Assembly (NCBI GenBank): GCA_001414485.1
Contig: LLEY01000270.1
Span: 1-59,209, forward strand
Length of the DNA stretch: 59,209 nt
Reading direction: 5' to 3'
Source of the DNA: Calycina herbarum
Lineage: Eukaryota; Ascomycota; Leotiomycetes; Helotiales; Pezizellaceae
Shown here: piece after piece, positions 12,167-23,686 of the stretch
How the letters are laid out: every line of letters begins with the position of its first letter
Numbering within the stretch: the stretch's first letter is position 1
Translations under genes and position numbers: made by a program
Notes under the pieces: generated by a model
Databases searched by the model: none
What the model was told of the DNA's origin: nothing
Seen by the model: only the letters and a program-made list of their open reading frames with translations

Positions 12167-14123
12167 AGCTTCTTCGAGGGATTTTCTGAACACTTAGAGT
12201 ATCCTTAGTAGAGAAGTTTGAAAATTGAAGATAGAGTTGCAAGAGATACTTGTACTCTTCTGGTTAATCCCAATCCCTAATAAAAACTTAAACCCCAATA
12301 AACCATAATTTCTCTTTAAATTGACTTCTAAAATGATACTAATCTGTTGAAAACTCCCCCTTTAAGACATGATAGAATTAGATGATGGTAACGCTGGGCA
12401 TAGTAAGTGGTGCTTTTGCTAAATGTAGACTCACTTGGAGTCAGAAACCTTTTGACTTCGTATTATTTTATATGTATAATTCAAACAGTAAGTAATTTAA
12501 ATGAAGTTAAGTGGTTACGCGCGGGTTATTTTTGCCAAGCGAGAAGGGAACTGTCCATCTCTTTCTTTCTGCGGTTCATTTTCCACATGAGAGTTGGCAT
12601 CGTCACGTTCTCCTTTTATTCCAAAATCTTGTAGAATTGTCTCATGTTATTCGCGACTTTACTTCTTCGGAAAACCACGAGACCGCCCTGTCACTATCGG
12701 CACTCGATCCATACGAAAAGGAATTGGAAACGACACTTGTCAGAGCACAATTCAATAAAACGAAGTACACATCTGTCATAAACAGACAACCTCTCTGCGT
12801 TGATTGCCTGATGGATGCGAGGGACGATGTTTTGCGGACGGCCTATGAGGTTGAAATTTTCATGGGCAAATATCATATCGTCAAACCGAGCTTCAAGTTC
12901 CTCAAAAAGCAAGTTCGTCGGTTGAAGGAAAATCATCCAAAGGCGGCATGGAATGTGCCGAAGTGCAGGGAAGGGGTAATTAGTACCTTGAGCGTGTAAA
13001 GAAAGTTGGAGAATGTGGATGATGCGGAATGCAAATTGGATGAGGATATTCACCATTACCTAGGGTCCGAAGGAAAGATAGAATGGGGACCTATGTCTTT
13101 TGAGGGGGAGATGCACTTTCTAATGGCTATCGATGGTGCATTCACACACAGCAAGAGGAGTTTTTCGTGTAAGGGGGCCAATGAATTAGGACTGAAAGCA
13201 TCCAGCCGTCCTCAGCTAAGGAATTTAAACACGCAACAAGCCCTTCTCTTCCAACTAGCTTAGCGAAAATCCTTATAGAATATCCATACACGTAAGGTCA
13301 AGCATTCTACTCCGCAATTCATGCCCTGTCAAAACTTCATAATCTTTCTTTTCTCTGGTCTTTAAATCAAGCCCTTTATACTTGAATCTTCAACAAAAAC
13401 CTTGTCGCCAAAAACAAGTGTGGAGGAGTCCTTCCATATATCCAGATGCACTTGCTGAAATCTATGCATATTCCTTCGGAGGGCTACCGAGCTATACAAA
13501 GCCAGCTCTGTTTATTGGTCGTGATTTTCTCAACAAAAGATCCAACAAGGACTTTGTTCGCTACCATTGAGTTCATTAGAAGACATCTGGGATTTCAATA
13601 AAGAGAACGCTACACTAGCACCGGAAGCGAGGAGCTAAAAATGTCGAGAAACCTTGATATGGCTGAGTTTGTTAACATTGGGGAACACCAATTGCAACAT
13701 TGATATTCCCTTTGATAAACAATTGAACTCCTACACGATAGCATCATAAAATTAATTTAAAAAACAATGCAAACACTCCAGAAAAAAACTCTAGTTCTTA
13801 CCCAAACTGGCAAAGTGTAACTGAACAAAACATAAATGCTCCTGTTAACGTGCCCTACCTATTCCCAAAAAGGAAGCTAAAAGTAAACAGGTCTCACTAC
13901 CTCTAAAAACCCCATCGAAACAGTAAATACCCTCTCCAAAGTGCACTAACCTCATCTGGATTTTACTCTTGTAAGACTCGCAAAACAGAATCATTACAAG
14001 TGCTTAACTGTTCTCGTAATCCCCGTCCAATTCTTTTCTCGCCAGCTTCATCTTTTCCAAAGATTTATCAGCATATGTACCTTAAAAAATAGTTATCCAC
14101 TCGAAAATATTCTTATCGCAAAC
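12167..14123. other. Intergenic region with a possible decayed gene
   Basis: Apart from the interrupted frame at 12511-13263 and a further short frame at 13382-13570, this region is AT-rich and has no recognisable gene. The last 300 bases contain the promoter and leader of the zinc-finger protein gene. Confidence 0.4.
12511..13263 (+). pseudogene. Possible decayed gene with in-frame stop
   Basis: One reading frame is open from 12511 to 13263 except for a single TAA at 12997-12999. The first part (162 codons) contains protein-like, charged sequence (ELETTLVRAQFNKTKYTSV, then QPLCVDCLMDARDD and a Lys/Arg-rich helix). After the stop the same frame continues as KLENVDDAECKLDEDIHHYL. There is no ATG at the beginning: the frame opens at a GTG just after a stop. 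The only GT..AG pair spanning the TAA (12976-13005) would be a 30-nt intron, too short for a fungal spliceosome. No family was recognised. It could be a degraded gene or chance open sequence. Confidence 0.3.
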
Positions 14124-15182
14124 ATGACTACTCCATTCCCCACTTACCGTGAGGACTACGATTTCTCGACCACTGATCCAGAAATCACCATGGAACAAGC
14201 CCTTGCTCTTTCAACACACGGTGTTCATCGACCAATTTTGACGACAGAAGCTGGAAATGACACGCAAGCTGTTCAAACCCCTACTCCACCAGTTGTTGAT
14301 TTGTCCGACGGTGAACTTCAAAGGGACCTTGAACTAGCGCTTGAAACATCAGACGAGAAGGAGGATGAGGATGAGAAAATGGAGGGCGAGAAAATGGAAG
14401 ACGAGAAAATGGAGGACGAGAAAATGGAGGACAAGGTATCGGACTTTGACGTTGGGGAATCAGACGACGAGACGAATGATGAACCAAGTATTCTCCATGC
14501 ATGCCGACACTGTCCGGAAGATGATCGCAACTGTTACAGCCTAGTCGAGAATCTTCACACCCACATCAGATTGGATCACGACTTAGATCTTATCGCGTGT
14601 CCCTCCTGTCCAGAAGATAGCTTCGAATCCGACGAGCATCGTGAGAACCACATGATAGTATTTCACGGTTGGATTTCCTGCCCACAATGCGGCATGTCTC
14701 TCAAGAAGCGCAGTCTTAAGAAACATTTGGATAAAAGCTGCAACCCGGCAGCTGGTAGTATGGTTTCTTGCCCAAAATGCGGCAAGGTTATGAAGACGAT
14801 AAATCTCAGGAGCCACCGGAAGAACCCAAATGCATGCCGCCCAGGTAATACTCCAAAGCTAGAGGCAAAGCCACCTAAACGTAGATGTAGACGTTCTTCT
14901 ACTACCCGACAAACTTCTTCAGCAATCCGGAAGAAGCGGGCCAGTAGTGCCTTTCAAGCCAAGAGAGTGCAATTCCTCGTGAAGCTCGCAACGGACCCTG
15001 CTTCCTTAAGAGCGGAACAGGAGAGACTGTTTCAACAGAGTAGTAGTGCTCTCTCACCGAGTGGTTCCCCAGGGGGGATTGACGGGATTGCAAGATTTAG
15101 TGTTCGTCCAAGAGTTGGTAGTACGTCACCTTCTCCTGCGGATGGTGACCAATCTTCACCAATCCTTTCTGCAACCGCATAA
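14124..15182 (+). CDS. Protein with four C2H2/C2HC zinc modules and UIM-like motifs
   Basis: Intronless, 352 residues, start at the ATG after an A-rich leader. Residues 126-240 hold four consecutive zinc-binding modules: Cys127/130 with His147/152; Cys159/162 with His176/181; Cys186/189 with His201 and Cys206; Cys216/219 with His231 and Cys238. The last two are C2HC-like and similar to each other (CPQCGMSLKKRSLKKH and CPKCGKVMKTINLRSH), suggesting internal duplication. Before them are two stretches matching the ubiquitin-interacting motif pattern (hydrophobic-x-x-A-x-x-x-S): MEQALALS at 23-30 and LELALETSDE at 69-78. A repeat of KMEDE units spans 83-103. The C-terminal third is basic and then Ser/Pro-rich. 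A ubiquitin-linked nuclear role is an inference from these motifs; no named orthologue was recognised. Confidence 0.75.
   Translation: MTTPFPTYREDYDFSTTDPEITMEQALALSTHGVHRPILTTEAGNDTQAVQTPTPPVVDLSDGELQRDLELALETSDEKEDEDEKMEGEKMEDEKMEDEKMEDKVSDFDVGESDDETNDEPSILHACRHCPEDDRNCYSLVENLHTHIRLDHDLDLIACPSCPEDSFESDEHRENHMIVFHGWISCPQCGMSLKKRSLKKHLDKSCNPAAGSMVSCPKCGKVMKTINLRSHRKNPNACRPGNTPKLEAKPPKRRCRRSSTTRQTSSAIRKKRASSAFQAKRVQFLVKLATDPASLRAEQERLFQQSSSALSPSGSPGGIDGIARFSVRPRVGSTSPSPADGDQSSPILSATA
14373..14432 (+). repeat. 15-bp coding minisatellite, four units
   Basis: Four in-frame copies of GAGAAAATGGAGGAC (with one-base variants) encode EKMED repeats within the acidic linker of the zinc-module protein. 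In-frame unit length allows copy-number change without frameshift. Confidence 0.9.
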
Positions 15183-18100
15183 CTTTGACGAATTCGTTGA
15201 TTAGACTGGAGGGGTTTATCATAACCCCCATAGAAACCAATCCCCTTCTCAAGAAGCCCCCGCCACAACCTAACCCCAAATCCGGCTTCCCTCTAAATCC
15301 TAGATTGAGATAAAGCCAAAATTTACTAATATAAGAAGGCACTTCCAGCCATAATAATAAACAAACAATTCCAAAATTATGTAAAAACGAAGTACCATTG
15401 AAGTGTAAGATCGTCGAAATTATAATACCAAGGGGGAGAAGAGAGAGGTACACGAAAAGCTGACGAGAATTAGATAGTTGGTTTTGGAATTAAGCGAGGT
15501 GCGGCACTTGGATACAATTCCTTGTTCAATTTCCCTTGACAAGAAGGAAAGAAAGGAAATGCACTATTGTCTTTTGAGAAGATAAAGCGAAAGTTCCAAA
15601 GACATTCAATGGAGTTCCATCGGCTTTGTCTCTTTCATGACGCTTCATTTGCTTCAATTAGAGGGAACTAACTAGATTTAGACAGGAAGAGTTTGACAAG
15701 TCGCGAGATATATTCTTCAGCCCCGCCTGTCCGACGTCTAGAAGACTCCAGGACGGCATAGGAAAATATTATTTGAAGATGTTAGGAGAATCGAAACTTG
15801 AAAAACCAATGACATTGTGTGTTCAAGACCTGTCCACTTGGACGAAAAGAAGCGGTCTAGGGACTGACTGACTGACTGACTCTAGGTACAGAATTGAGTA
15901 AAATCCAACCCCACTTATCTGCAATTTACCCTTCTCGGTAGCCTAGACAAGAAATGCAGTTTTTGAATATTCTTGAGCAATTAGAACAGCGCACTAGGGA
16001 TGACGGAATTATTGACCGTCCCTTGAAAGCATGAGCTTGAGTTGAGATGCTACCAGTAAAGTGATATTCAAGACTTCGAGGCAATTGTGCGAACCAGCGT
16101 AGGAGAACATTCATTCTCCAACTTTGATTCGCACAATCTAGAAGCCATGTTCTCGTGTACGAGATAAGTTCAGATAGCCCCGGGGCTCTGGTGGTGAAAC
16201 TTTCAGCTGAAAATTGTGCTGACAAGTAAGCAGTACAGTACTCAGTGAAAAAAACATACTCGATAAGAAACGTTAAACGAGGTGTACCACCAAAATCCAT
16301 CATATCTCAGAAAAACAATCAAAAACATCCCAGCAACGTGTACATCCAGAATCCCCAGCCCCACACGATAACAGCGATAAGACCCAGTCTTGTAAGTGGA
16401 ACAAAATCGGAGAGATAAACCCCAATACATTCTTACTTGCATCGTACAGGAGGGAATAATCCGGCGGGGATTCTAGAGCGCTTTCGGCCCTCGAGTCAGG
16501 GTACGACCCCGAAAGGTTACACCAGCGCATTTAGTTGTAATTGGCCAACTGGAAGTGTAGAAAAAACGACCTGGTGATTGTACTTAGGTAGTATCGGACC
16601 GTTGTAAAAAGAAAGAGGAAGTTAATTACTTCGCGAGAACGACAATTGGCCGACTTCGGCCATCAAAAAAGAGATCGCATTCTGAGTTTCCATCTCAACC
16701 CATCTCAACCCCGATCTGGCCATCTCGTAACCCCCAAATCCAACATGTGATAATCTGACGATGGGCATGAATGTGGGGTAGCCCAAGTGGTGGTACAAGA
16801 AACTTTTACTGTAACCCCATTGCAGCGGGATTTCCATCCGATGCAAGGCTTACAGCAAACGCTCGCGTGATTAAATACCATTCTTGACAAATTGAAAAGA
16901 TCAAAAGATAGCGAAGTGTAACATGGTACAAGGCAATTGAATGTGTTCCACGATATCGAACACGTTTTGTGTAATTCCATGCGAGTTTGTCAAGCTGCTC
17001 TGCGAGGTGTTGTTTTTGTAGACTGGCGAAGTAAGCGAGTGTATGCCGTGTGTTAGCGCTTTTCCGGTTATCAGGAATTTCTGTGAAATTGGAAGTGTTC
17101 TCAGCTGAGTTTTGATGATAGTCCAAGACTTTGTACGGCGAAGATTAGTACCTGCCGGCAATGTATCTGCCCGGGTGAGAACGCCAACGGGATCCTGGGG
17201 AACTCACTCTGATGAGCTGAGAACTTTATTTGAAGTGGTTGCAACACGCGGAGAGGCCTCCGACCGAAGATGTATTATGTCGGGTTTAATTGACCCCGCC
17301 TGATCCTGTTGCATCACCACAACGTTTAATATAACGGGTTTTCGTATATGCTTGTCCAACCCCCCATGTCTTTTGAAATCGGATTTGTGAAGCTAGATCT
17401 GGATTTAAAAAAGCTGTGAACCGTGGTAATGATTTTCGACTTCTTGAGTCGACAAGAGACTAGTCCGTGGAGTTTTCCAGAGCTGTGGAAGAAACCTTGA
17501 CAGGGAGCTACCTAAATCAAGTATCCTAGTTTCTTAGACAAAATCCTTGCCAAACGAGTCGTACACCGGACCGCGTAGAAAGTGCGAGCTAGATGAAAAT
17601 TTCAACGCTTTTTCCCTGTTGCATTTGCATTTGCTCTTCTCTTGGTCTGTTCTTCCTTCATTGGACTTTATTTCCTCTAATAGAACTGTTTATTTTCCAC
17701 GCCTCTTGACCCCTCATTACCCCTCCTGGTTGCGTTTGACTTTTCGTGATAGGGTCCACCAAATATAAAAATCGCGGAATATTCGCGATGGGCTGCAGGT
17801 TGATCGCCATTCTCTGTGCAGGTGCTCCAGTTGCGGGCCGTCTTCATGCAAACCACTCAGGCCCAAATTGAGTGCTCGTGCCAACAGTTTCAACTTCCTA
17901 ATATGTATCTCAACGGTTGATTGGCGTTCTGTTGGTGTTACACTTCTTCCTTTCCATTATCATGTGCCTTGGCTGGTATCATTGAAGTAGTCTGATCCCT
18001 TGCTGTCATCCCATTCCGCAATTGCATCTTTTCATACCATGCAGGTGAAATGGATTTCAAGTGGGGGCCTGCACTGCAGCAAGAAACCTTTTTTCTAGGA

Positions 18101-19328
18101 TTTTAGCGTACCGGTACCCCATCAAGAGCCCCTTTGACTCCATCACCACCTACTCGTGTGGAGTTGCGAGTATTCCACTCTCTCCTCTCCACCTGTTCCG
18201 CACCGGATGCGTGAAACATAAGTTCCGTCGAGACATTTCGTCTCAAGTTCTCCATTTCAGAAATCTAAAGAAGTTTGGAAGGCGGAGAATCGGTTGTCGA
18301 GTAAACCTTCCCATCATCCCATGTCGCAGTTCTTCTCAGTGACATGGCTGTGCTTGATAAGAGAGAGTCTGAGAGGGGTTCAGGAAAGACTTGGAAGCTC
18401 CCTGGAGTCACAAGTTTGTAACAAGGACGGATCAAACCTTGGAAGAGGTCAGCCCAGCCACTTCCAGAAAGGTAAAATGCACCCCTTATCCTTATCCTGG
18501 TTTGTTGAAAGAGAGAGCGAGAGAGCGCGCGCCAGCAATTTCGGTTGTTAACAGTAGCTTTCCCAAGTTGCCCCTTCCTTCTCCTTTCCTTGCCTTCATT
18601 TCTATCAATTGTTCTTTTTCTGCTCAATCGCCTCCAACCTTGCCCTCGAGCCTCCCGCCAGCGCCTCTCTCATGCAGAATCCCAACCCAGCCCAGAAAGA
18701 TTGTGTCGCATTGCATCTGTCGCCGCTGCTTATCTGGTGAGAGTTGAGTACCTACCAATCAATCCGCTGGCCGCAACTGGAAAATCGTTTTCTTCGTCCC
18801 TCTTTTCCGAAGTACCCCGTTGGCTGGCTGCAACTGTCAGGGTCTCACAGGTTGGTATCGCAAGAGCACTGGAGCCCTTTTCAAGGTGGGCTTGATTGGA
18901 ACTCGACGATATCTGATAATCCGAATCCTACCTATTAAGAGCAAGACGGCATCCCAGACTTGGAAGATCTTATCGCCTGCTTGAAATACAATTGCGTTGT
19001 GGATTTCTTCCCTTTCTGGCAGTCGACAAAACATAGGTACCAACTTTCTAGTTTGGTTTTCTTTCAGCGCCCTCCATTGTTCTAGACCCTAGGACTAGGA
19101 CTAGGACTACACCCTAAAGAGATAGCCGGCCGCAGCAACGCTAACCTACGGGTAACCTTACTCCACTAGGTTGGCTACCCGCACGTCATCCAGCCAGTAA
19201 CCGATTCACCTTCACCCACCTGCCCCAAATCTGGAGCTACTTTCTCGCGCTCTGCACATTTCTTCACAACACCACTTTTTTCCTTCGTTCCGCGCAGTGC
19301 GCCTTTGTAGCACGCTTGAAAAGGAGGA
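15183..19328. other. Long intergenic region, 4.1 kb
   Basis: No gene is supported. A (GACT)n tract is at 15862-15881 and a GGACTA-type short repeat near 19090-19106. A minus-strand frame at 15926-16303 (125 codons, starts ATGATG) is unlike any known family. The last 1.5 kb before 19329 is pyrimidine-rich and probably contains the promoter and 5' UTR of the SPX gene. Confidence 0.5.
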
Positions 19329-20861
19329 ATGAAGTACGGCCGGAATCTCCAAGCGCGCTCTGTGCCACAATGGGCGCCTTGTAAGTCGATCTTGTCTCAA
19401 TTGCGCATTGGTTACATCTAACGGTCACGATTCTAGATAACGTTGATTATGACGCACTGAAACATCTGATAAAGACGAATACCACGAGAGATGCAGGACA
19501 AGCTGTCACTATTCCAGGCCAACCCGATACCACATTGAAGAGATTTGAGGAGCAGTTCTTCATTGAGCTGTCTAATCAACATGATCGGGTCGATCTCTTT
19601 GTTAAGAGCAAAGCAGATGAAATTGATCGCAGACTCCGTGAGTTTGCAAGGGATAAAGACAATGGAATTCACACTAACAAATTTAGAATCGGCACAGAAG
19701 AACCTCCTCCGATTGCTCGGTCGCTGCTCAGATAACAATGGCAAGCCACTGTCCCAGAAGAGACGAGAGAAATTCGCCAGATACGACGATCGCATAGAAA
19801 AGTAGGTTGGGATTATACAAAGAGGCGAGGGCAATGCTAATAGGAAACAGATGTGGAGAAGAAATCAGATTACTCCAGCGATTCGTCAAGGAGCAGAGAG
19901 TTGCGTTCTACAAGATCCTGAAAAAGTACAAGGTATGCAAGGTTACACACGCGTTCAGCACCCATAACAAGCTAATTGATTTGGAAAGAAATGGACAGGA
20001 TCCAGAACCGTCGAGGACCGATTTAATTACGAAATTCTAGCCAGCCCAAAAAGCTTCACGAGAATCGATTTCGATCCCTTATTTTCCCAATATGCCGAAC
20101 TCCTCTCCAACCTCCGATCATCTACACCGGATACTAGCGGTCCTGCCACACCCCGCAGCGGATCACGCCGACCTAGCACAAATCCTCCTATACAACCACC
20201 AGCGCAAATATATTGGAATGAATATGATAATGGAAGCGAGGCGGAAGATGAACCATATATGATATCAATTGATCCAAATGAGGAATCTACATTTCCAGGA
20301 GCGAAAGCATTTGGATTTGTTGTATCAAAAGCACTTGTGCCAGTAGAAAGGATGAAAGGATGGTTTATTCCGGGTGGCCATTCCCACGACGAAAGACGAC
20401 CCCTTCTAGGAAATGGAAACTACCCTCGCAGCCCCCAAAATGTTCTCGATACGACAGATGCCGAAGACGACGTATATGCATCCTCCAATGAATTTACCAG
20501 CGGCTATGTAACACACTACGCTACATTTCCCAGTATCGAAGATCAGAAGCTTACTCGACACAAAGAGATCCTCCTTCTTCAGTCTTGCATTGGTTGTTTC
20601 GGCGCTGCATTCGTCCTTTTGCTTATCGCTGGGATTCTCGTGGAAACAGGACGACATCACTATAGGCTCGAGGTTGATGCTGGAGGCCTCACAGGAGTTG
20701 TGGCAAGTCTCTTCTTTGCTATAATGGGCTTTGCTTGCATGTTATACCGAAGCGACACTTTAAGTTGGTTACATCGAGCCTCCGTCCTGGTTACATTTGT
20801 CCTCATTTGCGTCTTGGATGGGATACTATTGGTTGTAATCGCTGAGAACGGGGGGCTATGA
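19329..20861 (+). CDS. SPX-domain protein with three C-terminal membrane helices
   Basis: 440-residue protein from exons 19329-19380, 19437-19637, 19687-19801, 19851-19932 and 19989-20861, all joining in frame. The N-terminus MKYGRNLQARSVPQW, the middle block FEEQFFIELSNQHDRVDLF and the helix LKKYKKWTGS at about 146-155 are the three conserved parts of an SPX domain, which binds inositol pyrophosphates and senses phosphate. A disordered Ser/Pro linker follows. Residues about 341-440 form three hydrophobic helices (about 348-370, 382-402 and 412-435), as in VTC1-type and VTC-complex subunits. There is no central polyphosphate polymerase domain, so it is not Vtc4. A Vtc5-like accessory subunit of the vacuolar transporter chaperone complex is the closest known arrangement, but this protein is much shorter. 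Splice choices were guided by keeping SPX motifs in frame. Confidence 0.85.
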
Positions 20862-23686
20862 GGGCATATTCAAATAGTTCTGTCAGGAAATTGGCTGAAC
20901 CGGCAACAAATTTCACCAAGACTCGACTGGATAAGTGCTTGACGAGTATTCGATGGTACGCGGAATTGATGGAGTGAGGGAGAACCAAAAACTGGATATT
21001 CCAAAGGAAAGGCTATTTACTTCAGGATGGGCCAAATCCACGACCCCTCTCGAATTACCCCCCTCGACATCCCCCACATCCCAGATCTCGACGGATTTTT
21101 ACCTACGTTTTCCTTTTATTTCCTTTGTTTTTCATTTGTCTGCTGCATAACACTAAGCCTGGCGTCCGGACATCCTTTTTTTCACACGCAGCAGGAAAAT
21201 GAATTGAAGGCGAAATGAATAAGGAAATGGGTTAGATTGGCACTTTTCTCTTTTTCTTTTGCGGCAAATTTGGGGAAATTGGTAATACCTTTAGAAGGAG
21301 GGTCTTCTTTGAACCACAAGATGGATTGGAGGGATGGATTGTACATAAACTGGAGTCTCGTTTTTCCTTTTTTCCCCTTTGGGACGGAAGTATATAAGAT
21401 GGAATGGAGTGGGGGAAAACAGTTGGGTTTCGCTGGTTGGCGACCTCTGGCGTGGCATGGACGCTATTTGGAGGAAACAAGAGAAGCGAGGACCTTGAGA
21501 AGAGTTGGTAAATACCTGGGCAAGGAAGGGTTGAGAGGGTTGAGCAATGGGCTCTCTGAGCGGGTTATGGATTGCGATTTCGATGCGAGTGGAGGGCTGG
21601 TTGAGATAATGAGAATGAAAATGAAAAGATCTGTTTATAAAAATTACCAATGTTCTACCTATATGCAATCTCAGTTTGAATTGCCATATTTGTAGGTAAG
21701 AGACTCGGTCATTATTGCGTCTGTTTCCTAGTTTTCCTAACTGCTTGGAGAACATGAGAGCAGAGTCCTCTCTCGTTTTGAGCGCCTGACTTCAGTTCCC
21801 TGGGTCATACATGGTACAGCTTCCTCGACAATTCTCTAGCTTACTCGTAACACTCTTTTTAGCCCCCCAAATATGAATTCATAGCTTACCAGCAGTCGGT
21901 AGCTTACCCAGCAGTTGGTAGCTTACTCCACAATTCTTTCGCTTACTCACATACCTATTTAGCCTCCACTTTTTAAACAAGAATCAAGGCTATTGATAGG
22001 TAACCTACAGAGTTGCACAACTCTTTTTACAAGATATTTCTATAAGATGCTGGTATCGGTAGGTGACCTACAAATAGCGACTTAGAAATAAATCCCGAGC
22101 CCTTGGAATCCGGTCTAAGATATTTTCAGGTACGATTGATGGTTTATTGCTACTTGATGATTGATGGCTTACTCGATATTTGGTAGATTACTCGACAAGT
22201 GATAGGTTACTCGAGATTTAGTAGCTTACTCGTCAAAACAATTTGGCCCCCAAATGTGATGGTTGGCTTACTCGACATTCACTGGCTTACCCGACATTCG
22301 CCAGCTTACTCATGTTTGCTAGCTTACTGGTATTTGTCGAGCTTACTCACAACTCATTTTGTCCCCCAAATTGATACTGGCTTACTGTTGGGTTACTCGT
22401 GGGTTACTCATTATTTAGCTATCGAACTTCGATCGGCCCTGTGGTCCGTTGCCACTGGAGCAGACGATGGTGTTTATCTGAAAGATTATATGGATGTGGG
22501 TTGCCAGCAGCTTACTCGTAACTTTCTTTTTGGCCCCCCAAAAGTGATTGCACGACTTACTTGGGAGTTGGTAGCTTACTCTACAGCTCACCCGACGTTT
22601 GGCAGCTTACTCGTCATTTGGTAGCCTACGGTAAAAATTCTTCAGCTTACTCGTCAACCTCTTTTTGGCCCCCAAAGAATATCTGTTTCGTCGATCTCTG
22701 CATTCGTTTGAAGGGGGTAAAGCTTATGAGCATTTGCAATCAAGTTCTCGCTCGCTTGTACGTATGTAGAAATTTAGGAGAGAGGGATGACGACGAGAAC
22801 GCACTCTATGAATAAAAATCAAAGATCTACTACTGCTTCATTATTATCTATTATCTATTCTAAATTTGGGAGAATTTTTGTTTATGATTTAGCTTGTTTT
22901 AGATTCCCCAAACCTACACTGTGGCTGGACAGCGGAAAAACTGGTTTTCCGATGCGAGTGGCTTGTCTCCCCTCCTCCAGATTTTCTCCCCGACACACAT
23001 CGTTTTCTCAACAACCTTTTTCATCCTTCCTCAAGTACTCGTATTCGATTCGTTGTGACCTACACCCAATCTTCGCCCGACAACTTTGGACGGGCTTATT
23101 TCCTCAAATGGAACACTTTAAACGCCTGTACCTCCATAAGCCTCACAGGGGTTGGAATTGAGCTCAAAAAGATTGGAACTGCCAATAGCGATATGAGTAA
23201 CAGGCTTGTCTGGAACGGGGGCGCTGAAAGAGTGTACTGTTTCTATTAAGCGCTTGCCAAGTATTGTTTGTGCCTTACACGAACTGTACTACCATAAGCA
23301 ACAAGCTGCCTTCCATCTCACTTACCCTTATTTACAGTGTTTGGCTCTTAGTGCTTATTCTAAATTTGTCAAAGTTTCTAGCGACCTGTTTTGTTTTAGA
23401 AAGGGTCTGCTACTCATTCAATGCTTCGAATTGTCTTACTTTTGTACATAAGGCTAATACACAGATGGAGAAGTCTAAGCGAGTCAAATCACCCCGCCCC
23501 TTTTAAACGTCCCAGGGGGGTCTCCTTTCTAGTAGTTCAATAGGTAGAGTACGGTTTGGGGACTTTAAGCCAACTGCGTGAGATTTTCATATATTGACGG
23601 GACATCACCCATAGGTACCTACCAATCTTCTCCTTTCTCTTTCTTGTTTAAATTGTAATTTGTATTTTGTGTCACAACCTGTTATC
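20862..23686. other. Intergenic region carrying repeat copy A
   Basis: Mostly occupied by the GCTTACTCG-rich repeat (21816-22815). Overlapping frames at 21237-21755 on both strands (152 and 154 codons) have no recognisable motifs. 22840-23680 is AT-rich with nothing identified. Confidence 0.5.
21816..22815 (+). repeat. Higher-order GCTTACTCG repeat, copy A
   Basis: About 850 bp is built from degenerate 18-30-bp units with core (A/G)GCTTACTCG followed by an AT-rich spacer; the heptamer TTACTCG alone occurs about ten times. A second, palindrome-like box (TTTTGGCCCCCAAA and variants) recurs every 100-175 bp, near 21857, 22242, 22358, 22528 and 22662. After the array comes a roughly 130-bp tail ending GAGAGGGATGACGACGAGAACGC-type sequence that is also present in copy B. 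The frames that open through it translate the repeat and are not credible genes. Origin unknown. Confidence 0.85.

Noticed and set aside
15862..15881. (GACT)n tract
   Set aside because: Ordinary microsatellite without further structure.
15926..16303. 125-codon minus-strand frame starting ATGATG
   Set aside because: Unlike any known family; codon choice resembles non-coding DNA. Kept only as a remark in the intergenic entry.
21237..21755. Overlapping 152- and 154-codon frames on both strands
   Set aside because: No domain, splice site or composition signal favours either strand.
22199..22624. 141-codon frame inside repeat copy A
   Set aside because: It translates the repeat units themselves; codons follow the repeat period, not a protein pattern. 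The same holds for 26901-27308 in copy B.
21816..22672. CRISPR-like regular repeat
   Set aside because: Units are degenerate, spacing is variable, and the host is a eukaryote.
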